The notes beneath the pieces were generated by a model that had not been told where the DNA came from, ran no database searches, and saw nothing but the letters and a program-made list of their open reading frames with translations. 10,988 nucleotides of DNA from Balneolia bacterium (GTDB lineage Bacteria; Bacteroidota; Rhodothermia; Balneolales; Cyclonatronaceae). Where the stretch lies: the NCBI GenBank assembly GCA_003566395.1, contig PXDL01000472.1, forward strand, positions 1 to 10,988, written 5' to 3'. The position numbers and the translations under genes are program-made. Positions 1-4,820 of this stretch are shown here, piece by piece. Within the stretch, counting starts at the first letter, position 1, and every line of letters starts with the position of its first letter.

Positions 1-34
1 AAAAAAAAAAAAAAAAAAAAATAAAAAAAAAAGA
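1..34. repeat. Poly-A tract at the left edge
   Basis: Positions 1-32 are all A except for one T at 22. The run ends directly before the TATA box of the first gene. It may be an A-tract upstream element, the end of a linear molecule, or an assembly edge artefact; the sequence alone cannot separate these. No gene lies in this stretch. Confidence 0.6.
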
Positions 35-42
35 TTTATATA
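35..42 (+). promoter_or_regulatory. Archaeal TATA box, leaderless promoter of the first gene
   Basis: TTTATATA is centred about 25 bases before the ATG at 64, the spacing that places archaeal transcription starts at or next to the start codon. No Shine-Dalgarno site precedes that ATG. It probably drives the first unit (64-537). Confidence 0.75.
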
Positions 43-63
43 GTAGTTATTCTTAGTCTTGTT

Positions 64-222
64 ATGAAATTGAGTGTATATATTGATAATGAGGGTCTTT
101 TTTGGCTTGAGAAGCTGAATCTTAGCCCCAGTGAATTATTAAAAGAGGCGATAGAGAGAGAAAAAGAGCATTATTTAAATTATATGAAACATTTGAAAGG
201 AGGCTTTAAAGAGAATGTATGA
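64..222 (+). CDS. Small ribbon-helix-helix-like DNA-binding protein (52 aa)
   Basis: A short N-terminal strand (KLSVYID, residues 2-8) is followed by two helices (about 10-19 and 21-40) separated by NLSPSE. That is the strand-helix-helix layout of ribbon-helix-helix (Arc/MetJ/CopG type) repressors, which dimerise and place the paired strands in the DNA major groove. Its length also fits the family. The start at ATG 64 is supported by a TATA box 25 bases upstream and by the lack of any Shine-Dalgarno site, so the mRNA is probably leaderless. It overlaps the next gene by 8 bases and carries that gene's AAAGGAGG site within its own 3' end. As the first gene of the unit it may be the regulator of one or both arms; that role is inferred. 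It was not listed among longer reading frames and was translated by hand. Confidence 0.7.
   Translation: MKLSVYIDNEGLFWLEKLNLSPSELLKEAIEREKEHYLNYMKHLKGGFKENV
196..203 (+). promoter_or_regulatory. Strong Shine-Dalgarno site for the gene at 215
   Basis: GAAAGGAGG-type sequence (AAAGGAGG) lies 11 bases before ATG 215, inside the preceding gene. It marks 215 as a real start and shows that internal operon genes use Shine-Dalgarno initiation, whereas the first gene appears leaderless. Confidence 0.7.
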
Positions 223-424
223 AACAAAAATAAAAAAAATAACAAGATATCTAAAAGAAGTGATAAGACTTCTTAAAGAAAGTAAAAAAATAGGAGATAA
301 AACAACAATTTTGGCTATGGCTTCTATTGAACTTGGAATAAGAGAAAAAGATGTTTTGGAAGTTTTGGAAACGTTTGGAAGAGCAAAAATAATAGAAATA
401 AATGGAGAAGAAGTTTTAGTATGA
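215..424 (+). CDS. Small winged-helix-like protein (69 aa), function unknown
   Basis: The protein begins with a basic helix (KIKKITRYLKEVIRLLKES), then a second helical part (TTILAMASIEL), a third (REKDVLEVLETFG) and a C-terminal strand pair ending in INGEEVLV. Helices followed by a short beta hairpin is the layout of winged helix-turn-helix domains. The C-terminal half resembles that of the 84-aa protein at 1314-1568, where ILQDIDFIKINGNYIL occupies the same place, so the two could be paralogues. It starts 8 bases inside the previous gene with a strong ribosome site, and its stop overlaps the next start (GTATGA). DNA binding is an inference from shape; no named family was recognised. Confidence 0.7.
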   Translation: MYETKIKKITRYLKEVIRLLKESKKIGDKTTILAMASIELGIREKDVLEVLETFGRAKIIEINGEEVLV

Positions 425-537
425 ACGATTTTTATTTATATCTTATTATTTGGGCTCTGGGGGCGGTAGCAATCCTTTGGTTTGCGTGGGCGATAAGCGA
501 GATATTGGGCGATTTTGTTGAGAAAAACACTAAATAA
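421..537 (+). CDS. Single-pass membrane peptide (38 aa)
   Basis: ATG 421 overlaps the stop of the preceding gene by four bases (ATGA), the usual coupled arrangement. Residues 5-29 form one long hydrophobic span rich in Leu, Ile, Ala and three Trp (YLYLIIWALGAVAILW and onward), followed by a short charged tail ending KNTK. This predicts a single transmembrane helix with a small exposed end. Peptides of this kind in viruses can act in lysis or membrane remodelling, but nothing in the sequence decides it. It ends the first transcription unit; a new promoter follows at once. Confidence 0.6.
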   Translation: MNDFYLYLIIWALGAVAILWFAWAISEILGDFVEKNTK

Positions 538-544
538 CCGAAAC

Positions 545-553
545 ATTTAAATA
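545..553 (+). promoter_or_regulatory. Archaeal TATA box with GT-repeat spacer, second + strand promoter
   Basis: ATTTAAATA is centred about 25 bases before ATG 575, predicting a leaderless transcript. Between box and start lies TGTGTGTGTGTAT (557-569). A matching GTGTGTGTAT occurs in the same place in the decoration/capsid promoter on the other strand. Confidence 0.75.
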
Positions 554-574
554 GTTTGTGTGTGTGTATTTATT

Positions 575-679
575 ATGAAACAAGAAATAGCTGTCAGTTT
601 TGAGCAAATAAAAGAGAATTTCAAGACAATCGGAGAACTAAAAGAATTCGTTAAGAAATGGGAGAATAAAAATGAGTGA
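575..679 (+). CDS. Small hypothetical protein (34 aa)
   Basis: The start is set by the TATA box 25 bases upstream; no Shine-Dalgarno site is present. The product is a short amphipathic peptide, mostly helical by composition (VSFEQIKENFKTIGELKEFV), with Lys/Glu alternation and a charged C-terminus. It overlaps the next gene by 8 bases and contains a GGGAG site for that gene. It may be a functional microprotein or a leader whose translation feeds the next gene. No family was recognised. Confidence 0.5.
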   Translation: MKQEIAVSFEQIKENFKTIGELKEFVKKWENKNE

Positions 680-929
680 ACTTAAAACTTTAAAGGATTT
701 AAAATGGTTAGATGCGTCCGATTTTGGAATTTTAGAAGATAACGACACAGTTCTTGTTTCAGAACTAAAAGCCGAAGCTGTGAAGTGGGTTAAGGATTTA
801 AGACAACAATTAAGACCTGAAAATCTGGAATTTAGAGAGTGGAGAGCTGGAAATTATGCTCAAGAAGAATTTATTAAACATTTTTTCAATCTAACAGAAG
901 ACGATTTAAAACAAGGAGAAGAAGAATGA
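672..929 (+). CDS. Conserved-looking hypothetical protein (85 aa)
   Basis: An acidic, mostly helical protein with no membrane segment. It has a Lys/Leu-rich start (SELKTLKDLKWLDASDFG), a central helix (SELKAEAVKWVKDLRQQL, about residues 30-47), and a C-terminal part with WRAGNYAQEEFIKHFFNLTEDDL ending in QGEEE, so several aromatic positions are clustered. The start at 672 has GGGAG about 8 bases upstream and overlaps the preceding gene by 8 bases. It lies directly before the OB-fold gene, separated only by a 12-codon mini-ORF, so a shared role in DNA metabolism is possible. The function is unknown. Confidence 0.75.
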   Translation: MSELKTLKDLKWLDASDFGILEDNDTVLVSELKAEAVKWVKDLRQQLRPENLEFREWRAGNYAQEEFIKHFFNLTEDDLKQGEEE

Positions 930-964
930 TAGCACAACTGAAAGGAGGGACTGAGGAAAAATGA
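926..964 (+). CDS. 12-codon mini-ORF bridging two genes
   Basis: ATG 926 overlaps the stop of the 85-aa gene (ATGA), and its own TGA (962-964) overlaps the ATG at 961 of the OB-fold gene (again ATGA). The peptide reads MIAQLKGGTEEK. It contains the AAAGGAGGG site (941-949) of the next gene. It may exist only to carry ribosomes from one gene to the next, or be chance. Peptide function is not claimed. Confidence 0.35.
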   Translation: MIAQLKGGTEEK

Positions 965-1317
965 AAAGAACAGGAAAAATAAGGACAATAACAGAGAAAA
1001 CAGGAGAAACAGCTAAAGGAATGTGGAAAAATTATGTTTTTGAGATGACTGACGGATTTAAATGTGGCACGTTTGACAAGAAAATCGGAGAAGAATTTAA
1101 CGCAGGCGACGATGTGGAATTTGAATGCGAACAAAAAGGCGACTTTTTTAATATTAAAACAATGACAACCGAGCCTGCCCAGCCCGAGGTTAAGGGCGGT
1201 TACACACAAAGGGACAGAGAAATAATAGCTCAATGCCTTACTAAATGCGTTGCTGAGGGAAAAATGAACAAAGAACAAGCCCTTGAAACATTTAAATTTT
1301 TTATGAGGGAATTATGA
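961..1317 (+). CDS. OB-fold single-stranded DNA-binding-like protein (118 aa)
   Basis: Residues 1-70 read as five beta strands with a GKIRTITEK opening, an aromatic YVFEMTDGFKCGTF strand pair, and DDVEFECEQKGDFFNIKTM. This is the rhythm of an OB-fold nucleic-acid-binding domain, with Trp, Phe and Tyr available for base stacking. A short Pro-rich linker (AQPEVKGG) leads to a helical C-terminal part of about 40 residues (REIIAQCLTKCV ... ALETFKFFMREL), which in other phage SSB-like proteins recruits partners or oligomerises. Length is right for a small viral SSB. The start has AAAGGAGGG about 11 bases upstream. Its stop overlaps the next start (ATTATGA). A role in replication or recombination is inferred from fold alone; other OB-fold functions are possible. 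Confidence 0.6.
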   Translation: MKRTGKIRTITEKTGETAKGMWKNYVFEMTDGFKCGTFDKKIGEEFNAGDDVEFECEQKGDFFNIKTMTTEPAQPEVKGGYTQRDREIIAQCLTKCVAEGKMNKEQALETFKFFMREL

Positions 1318-1568
1318 AAGATGATAAGAGATTGAAGAGAAATAAGAGAATGGATTGGCTAAAAGAAATAATAACAGGCTATTTTAGTGATAACAAAGAC
1401 CAGCCAATAGACAAAAGGCGGCTTATAGCCGCCTTTTGCATGATTCAGGAAGCACCAGAAAGAACAGCCAAAGAGATGATTAATATTCTGCAAGATATAG
1501 ATTTTATTAAGATTAATGGAAACTATATATTAAAAGGTGATGTTGATGAAGCGGAGCGAAATCAGTAA
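1314..1568 (+). CDS. Small winged-helix-like protein (84 aa), function unknown
   Basis: A strongly basic start (KDDKRLKRNKR) is followed by helices WLKEIITGYFSD, KRRLIAAFCMIQ and TAKEMINILQDI, then a strand pair FIKINGNYILKG. This layout and the closing INGNYIL match the 69-aa protein at 215-424, suggesting a duplicated winged-helix domain. The basic N-terminus would suit nucleic-acid contact. The start has GAGGGA just upstream and overlaps the OB-fold gene by four bases; ATG 1350 is a possible shorter start. Residues DKRRLIAAFC are encoded by a perfect 11-bp inverted repeat (1412-1438). Binding to DNA is inferred; no named family was recognised. Confidence 0.7.
   Translation: MKDDKRLKRNKRMDWLKEIITGYFSDNKDQPIDKRRLIAAFCMIQEAPERTAKEMINILQDIDFIKINGNYILKGDVDEAERNQ
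1412..1438. repeat. Perfect 11-bp hairpin inside a coding gene
   Basis: CAAAAGGCGGC, then a TTATA loop, then GCCGCCTTTTG. All 11 base pairs match. The stem has a G+C core far richer than its surroundings, and the right arm ends in TTTT, so on both strands it has the shape of an intrinsic terminator although it lies in the middle of the 84-aa gene. Confidence 0.85.
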
Positions 1569-1740
1569 GGGGGATGTTATCAGGAAGAAAAAAAGGTATA
1601 CAGGGGAGGAATGGGAGGTTGTTGAAGTTCAGGAGAGACAGATAAAAATTTATAACAAAAAAATGAAAAGAAAAATACTCGTGGAAAATGAACGCCTTAA
1701 ATATTGGGAATTAGTGAAAGGGGGGAATGAAAATGTTTAA
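1546..1740 (+). CDS. Small basic beta-barrel-like protein (64 aa)
   Basis: ATG 1546 is preferred because AAAGGTG lies about 6 bases before it; GTG 1537 and ATG 1540 in the same frame sit on or too near that site and would add three residues. The protein has ISKGDVIRKKK, EEWEVVEVQERQIKIYNK and KRKILVENERLKYWELV. GD-V-I followed by W-V-E-V and alternating hydrophobic residues is the pattern of SH3-like or KOW-like small beta barrels, which often bind RNA, DNA or peptides. It is rich in Lys and Arg. It overlaps the preceding gene by 23 bases. The next gene starts 8 bases inside it, after a GAAAGGGGGG site. Function is unknown. Confidence 0.65.
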   Translation: MKRSEISKGDVIRKKKRYTGEEWEVVEVQERQIKIYNKKMKRKILVENERLKYWELVKGGNENV

Positions 1741-1897
1741 GAAAAAAGAAAAAGAGCCAAGCGAGAAAGTGAAACTATGGCAGGAATATGTAGAATTTAC
1801 AGAGAACAGGATTAAGCAATTAGAGAATTCAATTATTATTGAGTCAGCGTTCTTAGAAAAAGGAAAAGAGGAATTAAAAAAAGCTAAAAGGGCTTAG
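1733..1897 (+). CDS. Charged helical protein (54 aa), last gene of the + strand arm
   Basis: ATG 1733 follows a GAAAGGGGG site by about 7 bases; ATG 1727 in the same frame is too close to it. The product is nearly all charged helix (KKKEKEPSEKVKLWQEYVEF, then NRIKQLENSIIIE and LEKGKEELKKAKRA), with heptad-like hydrophobic spacing that suggests a coiled coil or helical hairpin. There is no membrane segment. Its last 14 bases overlap the end of the opposing - strand gene, and a T8 run follows its stop. It closes the left arm. No family was recognised. Confidence 0.6.
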   Translation: MFKKKEKEPSEKVKLWQEYVEFTENRIKQLENSIIIESAFLEKGKEELKKAKRA

Positions 1898-1905
1898 TTT
1901 TTTTT
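1876..1905. terminator. Compact bidirectional terminator at the convergence point
   Basis: After the + strand stop (1895-1897) comes T8 (1898-1905). After the - strand stop (1886-1884) the opposite transcript has C then T7 (1882-1876). U-rich runs on the RNA-like strand are the known archaeal termination signal. CTAA (1884-1887) can pair with TTAG (1894-1897) and the A7 run with the T8 run, giving one near-palindromic element shared by both arms. Confidence 0.6.
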
Positions 1906-2066
1906 CTCATAACACCGTCATACCAAGATTCAAACGTCTCACAGAGGGCATAAGCGTGTGTGAAACATTGAGTATATTTTTTGTATTCGCAGCATTCATC
2001 ATAAGGGCACTGGACGGGAGCACCGTCTCTTATTAATTCTTCAAGCCTCTCTTTTTGATTTACCAT
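1884..2066 (-). CDS. Small cysteine-rich, probably zinc-binding protein (60 aa)
   Basis: Five cysteines (20, 25, 26, 34, 42) and His37 lie within 23 residues: CPYDECCEYKKYTQC then FTHAYALC. This density in a small acidic/basic protein suggests a zinc-bound or disulphide-bonded mini-domain. An N-terminal helix (KERLEELIRDG) precedes it, and a basic tail KKTKPF follows. It is the last gene of the virion operon, and its start overlaps the end of the preceding gene (AAATGGTAA). Being last and far from the packaging genes, it could be a virion accessory or a host-directed protein. Function is unknown. Confidence 0.7.
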   Translation of the reverse strand: MVNQKERLEELIRDGAPVQCPYDECCEYKKYTQCFTHAYALCETFESWYDGVMRKKTKPF

Positions 2067-2296
2067 TTTTTTTCTAATTTATCCACTTGCTCGCCCCAGC
2101 CACTAAGGGCTCTTATCTCGGGCGGTGGGAGCGGGGGCGGGGTTGGGAGTGGTTTAATTCTCTCATAATCATAGCCGCCAATGGGCTTAACAACTGGGAT
2201 GACTGGCGGTCTTGGTCTTACCTGTTCTAACAAAATTTTATAACCGTTTTCTTGTAATAAATACTTGCCGTTCTCCTGTAATAAAAAGTCTATCAT
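2060..2296 (-). CDS. Proline-rich protein with LLQENG repeats (78 aa)
   Basis: The N-terminus repeats an eight-residue unit: FLLQENGK, YLLQENGY, then KILLEQ. Such Leu-Gln-Glu-Asn-Gly units recur at the ends of phage structural proteins and probably form beta turns stacked in oligomers. The middle (residues 27-59) is Pro-rich, with RPRPPVIPVV and PLPTPPPLPPP, so it should be extended. The C-terminus is a short charged helix (WGEQVDKLEKKW). The start overlaps the previous stop (GAATGA). Position after the fiber suggests a small virion appendage or linker protein; this is inferred. Confidence 0.65.
   Translation of the reverse strand: MIDFLLQENGKYLLQENGYKILLEQVRPRPPVIPVVKPIGGYDYERIKPLPTPPPLPPPEIRALSGWGEQVDKLEKKW
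2225..2287 (-). repeat. Tandem 24-base coding repeat (LLQENG units)
   Basis: Two and a half copies of an eight-codon unit encode FLLQENGK / YLLQENGY / KILLE at the start of the 78-aa protein. The DNA copies have diverged at third positions, so the repeat is kept at protein level. Confidence 0.7.
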
Positions 2297-2412
2297 TCTT
2301 CAAGCTCTAATTTTTGTCCGATTAGATGTGATTTAGCTCCCTCTGTTTCTGCTGTTGATTCAATGCCTTCCTTTAAAGAAGCATAAGCCAGTTTTGCAAT
2401 TTTTATCTCCAT
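2293..2412 (-). CDS. Small hypothetical protein after the fiber gene (39 aa)
   Basis: Read by hand between the fiber and the 78-aa gene. ATG 2412 is preceded by GGGGGA six to eleven bases upstream; ATG 2424 in the same frame would add four residues but lacks a ribosome site. The product is one or two helices (KIAKLAYASLKEGIEST, then a Glu/Ala-rich part, then LIGQKLELEE). It is weakly charged, with no membrane span. The stop overlaps the next start by four bases (ATGA). It could be a small virion component or fiber-associated factor; no family was recognised. Confidence 0.6.
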   Translation of the reverse strand: MEIKIAKLAYASLKEGIESTAETEGAKSHLIGQKLELEE

Positions 2413-2431
2413 TTTTTCCCCCATAATTTAG

Positions 2432-3925
2432 TTAATCATAATGTATCTCAAGAGCCATGGCTGCTCTTGCGTTGGTGCCACTTGCACTTGAGGCGTTAGA
2501 TATTGTTATGACATCGGTCAATGCACATGACGCCTCGTTTGAGGTGTCAGAGAAAAGGGCGGTAGAGCCACTGGTGACGGTCACGGTTATGTCCGTGTTT
2601 GCCCCGTTCTTTCTCACAGTAAAAACCTGGTCTGCTGCCACGCTGTTATTATTGAACTTTACATGAAAATTCTTTAACGTCCCTGTCTTTGTTATTAATG
2701 TCTCGCAGTTGCCCTCTATTGAGTCGTGAGTTATGTTATGCCCGAAAATCCTAAAGAATCTTGTAGCCGAAGCTATAGAACAGCTTAAGGAAGCATGAAA
2801 AACTTGGAAGTTCCCGCCCGTCACTTCTTCCACTTCTTCCCATGCGTTATTTTTTCGTCCATAAAGTTTAGAGTCTGCTGCTGCGTCCGCATAATGTATA
2901 GCACCTGAGGCTATATGCGTGTTTGTGTCCGCACTTCCGCCGCCGTTCCATGTTATAACACCGTTGGTTTTAATGTTTCCATTAACCTCAAGTTTCTCGT
3001 CTGGTGCTACCGTCCCAATCCCTACATTCCCCGTACTAAAGTTTCCTTGTATTAAAGGGGTAGCGTTTACATTCGCCTGCTGAACTATAAATTGATTTGC
3101 TGTTGAGTTATCTTTTCCTGCTTCATAACCAATCGCTACTACATCGTTTGCTGTGTTTCCTCTTGTTGCTTCGTATCCTATTCCTGTTACTCTGTCTCCT
3201 GTGTTTGAATGACCTGCAAGATACCCAAATGCTGATTGGTTGGTTCCTGTGTTTGAATGACCTGCAGCATACCCAAATGCTGATTGTTGGGCTCCTGTGT
3301 TATCACGACCTGCAAAATACCCAAATGCTTGTTGGTTGGTTCCTGTGTTATCACGACCTGCAAAATACCCAAATGTTGATTGTGCTAAATGAGTCCCCAA
3401 GTCAGTCCAGTCATCTGCCCAATCTACATCAACTCCTGGTTCTTTAGTAGTAGTTGTTTTTGCTCTGTAAAACTTAAATGTTCCTGAACCATCGTGAGTT
3501 ACTAAATCATTTAAAACATATGTTCCTGCTGACCAAGCTGTCCAAGTACTTCCTGCAGCTCTTCCCGCTATAGTATGAAGTCCGCCTACTGGTAAGGACA
3601 AGGCGTGTCTTGTTCCTATTTGGTACTGACTATCTGCACTTATTCTTATGTTTCCAGCTACATCTAGTTTTGTAGCTGGTGCTACCGTCCCAATGCCTAC
3701 TCTATCATTAGTAGCATCTACAAATAAAACATTAGTATCTACAGTTAAATTATTAGCTCCCAGATTAAGGGCCGATGTTGCCCCTGTGTACGGCACATAA
3801 CCACCAAAAAGATTAGAAAAAGTTATTTTTTTTGTTTCTGATTCTGACGTGTCCACGATTGGCAAAACGTCTACACCGTCCGCGTCTGTTAATGCATTAA
3901 GCTCGCTTATCTTCTTGTCAGTCAT
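2432..3925 (-). CDS. Tail or capsid fiber protein with internal repeats (497 aa)
   Basis: This is a receptor-binding or fiber-type virion protein. The N-terminus (KKISELNALTDADGVDVLPI, about 4-23) is the form seen at the attachment end of many phage fibers, followed by YVPYTGATSALNLG. A VGIGTVAP..KL.V.GNI module occurs twice (76-93 and 301-318). Between them, residues 185-280 hold six 16-residue repeats of form FGY.AG..NTG....A, which resemble the left-handed beta-roll repeats of trimeric adhesin heads. The C-terminal 125 residues are a beta-rich domain (FHVKFNNNSVAADQVFTVRKN, shortened here) that probably binds the target. No S74 chaperone end is visible. A TATA box 26 bases upstream gives it its own promoter. 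Attachment to an archaeal surface is inferred. Confidence 0.85.
   Translation of the reverse strand: MTDKKISELNALTDADGVDVLPIVDTSESETKKITFSNLFGGYVPYTGATSALNLGANNLTVDTNVLFVDATNDRVGIGTVAPATKLDVAGNIRISADSQYQIGTRHALSLPVGGLHTIAGRAAGSTWTAWSAGTYVLNDLVTHDGSGTFKFYRAKTTTTKEPGVDVDWADDWTDLGTHLAQSTFGYFAGRDNTGTNQQAFGYFAGRDNTGAQQSAFGYAAGHSNTGTNQSAFGYLAGHSNTGDRVTGIGYEATRGNTANDVVAIGYEAGKDNSTANQFIVQQANVNATPLIQGNFSTGNVGIGTVAPDEKLEVNGNIKTNGVITWNGGGSADTNTHIASGAIHYADAAADSKLYGRKNNAWEEVEEVTGGNFQVFHASLSCSIASATRFFRIFGHNITHDSIEGNCETLITKTGTLKNFHVKFNNNSVAADQVFTVRKNGANTDITVTVTSGSTALFSDTSNEASCALTDVITISNASSASGTNARAAMALEIHYD
3086..3373 (-). repeat. Six tandem 48-base (16-residue) repeats in the fiber gene
   Basis: Residues 185-280 of the fiber are six consecutive units: FGYFAGRDNTGTNQQA, FGYFAGRDNTGAQQSA, FGYAAGHSNTGTNQSA, FGYLAGHSNTGDRVTG, IGYEATRGNTANDVVA and IGYEAGKDNSTANQFI. 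The first four are also close at DNA level with a 48-base period, so slippage or recombination could change their number; the last two have diverged. Confidence 0.85.
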
Positions 3926-3946
3926 AGATTATTAAAAATAAAGAGA

Positions 3947-3956
3947 ATTATATATT
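3947..3956 (-). promoter_or_regulatory. TATA box of the fiber gene
   Basis: On the - strand AATATATAATT is centred about 26 bases before ATG 3925, in the 34-base gap after the capsid gene stop. No Shine-Dalgarno site precedes the ATG, so a leaderless transcript is likely. It lets the fiber be made separately from the capsid unit. Confidence 0.65.
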
Positions 3957-3959
3957 TTT

Positions 3960-4820
3960 CTATTCTTGTGTTCCAGTGATTCTTACAACAGCTTTCGGGT
4001 CTGTTATCTGGAAAGTTCCCACTTCCACAGCTCTAACAGTTACGCTCTTATATTCATCTTCTTTTGTCACCGTGCTTAAAGGCTGATTAACCTTGTAAGT
4101 AGCACACCTTTTCGGGACAACAACAAGAGCCTCAGAGGCTGCTATTGCGTGACTTTCAACAAGCCGAACACCTGCAAGAGTTCCAATCTCCCCATTAAGA
4201 GCGACGTCAGTCGCTATTCTTGGAAATTGTGCTCCCTTAGCCACAAGATAATTCATGATGCTTCGTTTGTCTTTAGACGATACGAAGCATATCAGGTTAT
4301 CAACAGGATATTTATAGTCTTTAATTTTCTCGGCAGCTTCTAGCAGGTTATCAATTATAGCAGCACTGGCAGGATTATCCCACGGATTTGCTACGTCAAT
4401 AACTAATGTTTGAATCTCGCCATCATTCACAAACGAGCTCCGCATCATTCTGTCAATATTGTAAGCTATACCCTCAGCGATTTTAATCGCTGTTCTTGCC
4501 TTAACAGGAATCTCGTCAGTCCTTAAATCTTCCCAAGCGATGTTTTCCTCAAGACCATATTTAATCAGATAAGTGGTTTTTCTTTCCCATTCAGGAGAAG
4601 CGTGCGGGAATTCAGCCAATCTCGGAATACCTGAAACATCAATCCCTCTTCCTGCTTCCAAGAATTCCATTTTTTCTCTAAAGAAATGATTAGTCCAGGC
4701 TCCTGTAGTGGTTACTGCTACGGCCTGCCTTATAACAAAAGTCTCTGTCACAATTTGCTTAATAGCTTTATCAAAATACTGTGCCCTTAATGTGCCCTGT
4801 CCCACTGTTTCAAAAGTCAT
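3960..4820 (-). CDS. Major capsid protein, HK97 fold (286 aa)
   Basis: This forms the icosahedral shell. Visible HK97-fold parts are an N-terminal helical arm (1-30), an E-loop-like stretch (about 50-90, with GIPRLAEFPHASPEW), a long spine helix (about 104-130, KARTAIKIAEGIAYNIDRMM), and an A-domain with YPVDNLICFVSSKDKRSIM (171-189). The loop/strand GEIGTLAGVRLVESHAI (210-226) is typical of these coat proteins, and the C-terminus closes with VRAVEVGTFQITDPKAVVRI. The protein is complete with no long N-terminal delta domain, and no protease gene is seen, so assembly may need no cleavage. It starts with ATGA overlap after the decoration gene, with GTGAGG upstream, so both are made from one promoter at 5233-5242. 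Confidence 0.88.
   Translation of the reverse strand: MTFETVGQGTLRAQYFDKAIKQIVTETFVIRQAVAVTTTGAWTNHFFREKMEFLEAGRGIDVSGIPRLAEFPHASPEWERKTTYLIKYGLEENIAWEDLRTDEIPVKARTAIKIAEGIAYNIDRMMRSSFVNDGEIQTLVIDVANPWDNPASAAIIDNLLEAAEKIKDYKYPVDNLICFVSSKDKRSIMNYLVAKGAQFPRIATDVALNGEIGTLAGVRLVESHAIAASEALVVVPKRCATYKVNQPLSTVTKEDEYKSVTVRAVEVGTFQITDPKAVVRITGTQE

Noticed and set aside
886..1278. 130-aa reading frame on the - strand
   Set aside because: It lies opposite the OB-fold gene, is Cys/Phe/Ser-rich low-quality sequence, lacks a promoter or ribosome site, and the + strand genes there have strong sites and coupled overlaps.
1288..1298. TTTAAATT box before the gene at 1314
   Set aside because: Its centre is only about 20 bases from ATG 1314, too near for a leaderless start, and that gene has a ribosome site and coupled overlap.
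2449..2469. Seven-bp inverted repeat (CAAGAGC / GCTCTTG) near the fiber gene end
   Set aside because: A short stem with a seven-base loop and no T-run after it; it may be chance, so it is not called a terminator.
3187..3372. 61-aa repeated frame on the - strand
   Set aside because: Another frame of the same 48-base fiber repeats; the fiber frame is continuous through it.
3086..3373. CRISPR array
   Set aside because: The regular repeats are continuous coding units with no unique spacers; no array of that type is present elsewhere.
3097..3447. 116-aa repeated reading frame on the + strand
   Set aside because: It is the antisense reading of the fiber repeats; its own repeats come from the 48-base period of the real gene.
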